From: an uncultured Prevotellaceae bacterium
Lineage (GTDB): Bacteria; Bacteroidota; Bacteroidia; Bacteroidales; Bacteroidaceae
NCBI GenBank assembly: GCA_900316475.1
Contig: ONDA01000025.1
Span: 1 to 42,680, forward strand
Direction of reading: 5' to 3'
Length of the DNA: 42,680 bases
The notes under the pieces were generated by a model. It was not told where the DNA came from. It saw only the letters and a list, made by a program, of their open reading frames with translations, and searched no databases. Positions 40,225-42,680 of this stretch are shown piece after piece (the first letter of the stretch is position 1; each line of letters opens with the position of its first letter). Both the position numbers and the translations under genes were made by a program.

Positions 40225-41382
40225 CTAAAGCAGCTCGGCGGCTATGCGGCGGGCCTCGGCGTCGGTCTTGACGTATGTGTCGTAGTCGGGATTCTTGTCG
40301 AATGTCGCACGGGCCATTGTCTCGGCAATGATGTCGCCCATCTGCAGGAAACGGCAACGGTCCTCTAAGAAGGCGCGGTTCACCACCTCATTGGCAGCGT
40401 TGACGATACACGGCATGTTGCCGCCCTTGTCGATAGCCTCGAAAGCCAAGGCCAGACAGCGGAACTTGTTCAGGTCGGGCTCGAAGAACTCCAGCTTCTG
40501 AGCTTGGAACAGGTCGAGACGCTCGCCGCTCAGCGGCAACCGACGGGGGAACGAGAAGGCATACTGGATGGGCAACCGCATGTCGGGCACGCCGAGCTGT
40601 GCCTTCACCGAACCGTCATGGAACTGTACGGCGCTGTGGACTATCGACTGCGGATGGACGAGCACCTGAATCTGCTTGGCGTCGACGCCAAAGAGCCACT
40701 TCGCCTCAATCACCTCGAAGCCCTTGTTCATCATCGATGCCGAGTCGATGGTAATCTTCGCACCCATATCCCACGTCGGATGGCGCAGGGCGTCGGCCTT
40801 TGTCACCGTGGCTATCTCCTCAAGCGTCTTCAGACGGAACGGACCGCCGGAGGCCGTCAGCAGGATTTTCTCTATCGGGTTCTGGTCCTCGCCGACAAGA
40901 CTCTGGAAGATGGCTGAGTGCTCGCTGTCGACAGGCAGGATGGGCGTGTGGTACTGCTGTGCCAGTTGCAGTATCAGTTCGCCGGCCACCACCAGCGTCT
41001 CCTTGTTAGCCAGGGCGATGGCCTTGCCCGCCTTGATAGCGTGAATCGTGGGCGACAGTCCGGCAAAGCCCACCATCGCCGTCAGCACCATATTAATAGG
41101 TCCGGCCTCGACAATCTCGTCGAGCGCCTGGGCACCGGCGTAGACTTTCACGTCGGGCAGGTCGCTCATCAGTCGCTTCAGCTCGTCGTAGCGAGCTTCG
41201 TTGGCTATCACCACGGCTGCCGGACGTAACTTATGTGCCTGCTCTGCCAGCAGTTCCACCTTGTTGTTGGCCGTCAGGCAATACACTTCATAGAGGTCAG
41301 AGTGCTCCTCAATCACCTCCAATGCCTGAGTGCCTATCGACCCCGTAGAGCCGAGAATGGCAATCTCTCGTTTTTGTTTCAT
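40225..41382 (-). CDS. dxr: 1-deoxy-D-xylulose 5-phosphate reductoisomerase
   Basis: This 385-residue enzyme makes 2-C-methyl-D-erythritol 4-phosphate in the MEP isoprenoid pathway. The NADPH-binding ILGSTGSIGTQAL is at the N-terminus; LPVDSEHSAIFQ holds the metal-binding acidic residues; DSASMMNKG and the C-terminal helical domain follow. Length is normal. The promoter lies in the 63-bp repeat at 41408-41470, with a further TAACTTTG box upstream near 41505. Confidence 0.96.
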   Translation of the reverse strand: MKQKREIAILGSTGSIGTQALEVIEEHSDLYEVYCLTANNKVELLAEQAHKLRPAAVVIANEARYDELKRLMSDLPDVKVYAGAQALDEIVEAGPINMVLTAMVGFAGLSPTIHAIKAGKAIALANKETLVVAGELILQLAQQYHTPILPVDSEHSAIFQSLVGEDQNPIEKILLTASGGPFRLKTLEEIATVTKADALRHPTWDMGAKITIDSASMMNKGFEVIEAKWLFGVDAKQIQVLVHPQSIVHSAVQFHDGSVKAQLGVPDMRLPIQYAFSFPRRLPLSGERLDLFQAQKLEFFEPDLNKFRCLALAFEAIDKGGNMPCIVNAANEVVNRAFLEDRCRFLQMGDIIAETMARATFDKNPDYDTYVKTDAEARRIAAELL

Positions 41383-41407
41383 GAAACTTTTTCTTCGAAA
41401 ATCGGCT

Positions 41408-41470
41408 GCAAAGTTACGAAAAGTCGAGTGCAGAACAAAAGATTTTAATCTTTTTTATGCCGAGACGGAG
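41408..41470 (-). repeat. 63-bp promoter-bearing repeat, copy 2 (upstream of dxr)
   Basis: Identical to 17207-17269 over 63 bp. The TAACTTTG box on the minus strand lies about 27 bp before the dxr ATG (41382). Flanking bases on both sides differ between the two copies, so the unit itself has been duplicated or conserved. Confidence 0.85.
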
Positions 41471-42082
41471 GAGTTTCCTTGAGCAAAGCGAAAAACTAAG
41501 CCATTTTGCAAAGTTACGAAAAAAAGTTGTTGTAACGAAGCGATTTTGGAAGATTAACGCATTTCGGCCTGAAATAAAGGCAATCATAGGATTTTTCGCA
41601 AAAAAGGGTGCCACGGTGCCCAAACGCCGATGTACAGGGCGTTTGCACCCTTTTTTGAGGGTGCCACGGGTGCCACGAGGGTGCCACATACTGGCACGCA
41701 CATACGCCATAGGCGTGAAGGGGTTGGCTTGCGCGTGCCTTAGGTTAACAAATCTGTGTTGGCAAGGCGAAAGGAAGCGTTCCCCGCCGTTAGATTCTCG
41801 AGAGAATTGAAACAAACTCAGTGAGTCAGTAGCACCAACAGGCTGCAAACCTCCGAATTCTCGAGAGAATTCAGCACTATGTCGGCGGATGCTTGTTGAC
41901 AGGAGGCAGACGAAGGATAAGCAACGCCCCGCCTGAAGCAGTAAGGACTTTCCGGTCACCCTTGTGGCACCCTTGTGGCACCCGTGTCACCCTCAAAAAC
42001 AGGGTGCACCCCCTGTGTTTATGCGGGTTGTGACACCGTGGCACCCTTAAACACAAAATTCTTAGTATGGCACAACAACAGC
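41471..42082. other. Gene-free region with large inverted repeat
   Basis: No credible gene is seen. A second minus-strand TAACTTTG box (near 41505) faces dxr. Two arms of about 90 bp (41604-41692 and 41957-42049) form an imperfect inverted repeat built from gggtgccac words. Between them are two copies of TTCTCGAGAGAATT (near 41793 and 41857), each a perfect palindrome. A truncated recombinase gene follows. Confidence 0.65.
41604..42049. repeat. Imperfect ~90-bp inverted repeat (gggtgccac-rich arms)
   Basis: Left arm 41604-41692 and right arm 41957-42049 match when one is reversed: both begin AAGGGTGCCACGGTG and share TTTTTGAGGGTG and CACGGGTGCCAC, with mismatches and one or two gaps. The loop is about 265 bp. 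Confidence 0.7.
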
Positions 42083-42409
42083 ATGAAAGATATTTTGCAT
42101 AGCGATGGATGCCTAAAAGACCTTTGGTCGCTTGGCTCGTCCAAGAACTACTGGTCGATGTGCAAGAAGCTGAAAACAGTGATGACCGCCTGTGGCATTG
42201 AGAAATCCATATCCTACCACTGTAGACGGCACTCGTTCGCTACGTTGGCGCTTTCAAAGGGTATGCCCATCGAGAGTGTGAGTCATGTATTAGGACACAC
42301 GAACATCGTCACGACACAGATTTATGCAAAAAACACATCGCAGAAATTGAATGCAGACCTGACGATGTTGGGTGACAAGCTCAATGCTTCGTTCAAAAGC
42401 ATCAAGTGA
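42083..42409 (+). pseudogene. Tyrosine recombinase/integrase, C-terminal fragment
   Basis: About 108 codons encode the end of a phage-type integrase. The HxxR pair (H46, R49, in YHCRRHSFATLALSKGMPIE), the second His (H72 in LGHTN) and the nucleophile Tyr (Y81 in QIYAK) are all present. The first catalytic Arg, the core-binding domain and the SAM-like domain are missing, and upstream is repeat sequence rather than gene. This is the remnant of a mobile element that probably created or used the inverted repeat to its left. Confidence 0.8.
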
Positions 42410-42438
42410 CGGAACTCGCCGAATGCAAGACGACATAA

Positions 42439-42680
42439 TTACCTCGTCGCCTTACGATATTCCGATGGTGTCATCTTGAACCGCTGGCGGAAAATGGTGT
42501 TGAAGTGGCTACGGCTGACAAATCCGCTCATCTCCATGACAAGTCCTATTGAGTGGTTAGTCTCAGCCAGTAATTGTGCGGCATATCGCAATCGCCAGTC
42601 TTCTATGAAGTCGCCAATTGACTGTCCGTTGGCACATTCTCTTATGGCGTCAGCCAACAGATTGTAATTGGTGCCCAGCA
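42439..42680 (-). CDS. AraC-family transcriptional regulator (C-terminal part; runs off the window)
   Basis: The visible part ends at 42439 and reads on the minus strand through the window edge. It is the DNA-binding domain: FIEDWRLRYAAQLLAETNHS, then IGLVMEMSGFVSRSHFNTIF and RQRFKMTPSEYRK, which covers the second helix-turn-helix and the AraC signature. The first helix-turn-helix region (GTNYNLLADAIRECANG) is incomplete. The apparent start codon at 42657 is an internal Leu (TTG); the true start lies beyond 42680. Its targets are unknown. Confidence 0.88.
   Translation of the reverse strand, partial: LGTNYNLLADAIRECANGQSIGDFIEDWRLRYAAQLLAETNHSIGLVMEMSGFVSRSHFNTIFRQRFKMTPSEYRKATR

Noticed and set aside
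41414-41959. Long open frames on both strands (also 41457-41810) near the inverted repeat
   Set aside because: They cross the dxr promoter repeat and the inverted-repeat arms, with no family resemblance and no start signals.

Overview
The window looks like a chromosomal segment from a Bacteroidales bacterium, most likely Prevotellaceae. Many genes start a short distance after a TAnnTTTG -7 box, and in four places the ATG is only 5-9 nt from the box. Secreted proteins carry C-terminal tails of type IX secretion (T9SS) style. The gene content (DUF4290-murA-rimM, yicC-gmk-nadD, dxr-rseP, a TPR histidine kinase, BlaI/M56 pair) is typical of the phylum. The core is fairly GC-rich; the interval 28.5-31.6 kb is visibly AT-rich.

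Layout. (1) 1-3.3 kb: the tail of a ubiquitin-like sulfur carrier ending GGG-Ala-Arg, an E1-like activating enzyme, a JAMM peptidase, a TcdA-type E1 paralogue and cysteine synthase. This resembles protein-thiocarboxylate-dependent sulfur amino-acid synthesis. (2) 3.3-8.4 kb: a pyridoxine-type kinase and a superfamily 1 helicase from back-to-back, nearly leaderless promoters, then a secreted subtilase. (3) 8.4-15.1 kb: a PAP2 phosphatase and a pectin cluster: a pectate lyase/pectin methylesterase fusion, a DUF2490-type outer-membrane barrel and a Cthe_2159-type polysaccharide-binding lipoprotein. (4) 15.1-23.8 kb: nadD-gmk-yicC, alanine dehydrogenase, a sensor kinase, tsaB, DUF4290, murA (active-site Cys replaced by Asp) and rimM. 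(5) 23.8-28.5 kb: a 750-bp gene-free repeat region, then blaI / M56-TonB / degenerate thioredoxin-like operon. (6) 28.5-34.5 kb: accessory island with a small charged protein, a YoeB-type toxin-antitoxin pair, a restriction-modification remnant, a zinc-ribbon membrane protein, two AT-rich orphans and a GH2 glycosidase. (7) 34.5-41.4 kb: rnr, comEC, mntP, and rseP and dxr on the other strand. (8) 41.4 kb to the end: a repeat region with a large inverted repeat, a broken tyrosine recombinase and the 3' part of an AraC-type regulator.

The most unusual structure is in region 6. Five units (A-E) are bounded by copies of a REP-like sequence with core AGAACCGACCCCRTGATCC. Four of them hold pieces of one gene in a consistent arrangement: a promoter plus the first codons of a REP-associated tyrosine transposase (RAYT; MARPIR..KSGTGVYHVML) in B, D and E, and the RAYT C-terminal helix-turn-helix in A. 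They read as internal-deletion derivatives (MITE/REPIN-like) of a RAYT element. In B, D and E the captured promoter points at the next minus-strand gene. In E it also supplies a 22-codon leader ORF that ends in frame just before the GH2 start codon.

A second dispersed element is an exact 63-bp promoter repeat found upstream of both yicC and dxr, 24 kb apart. No tRNA, rRNA or CRISPR array was seen.
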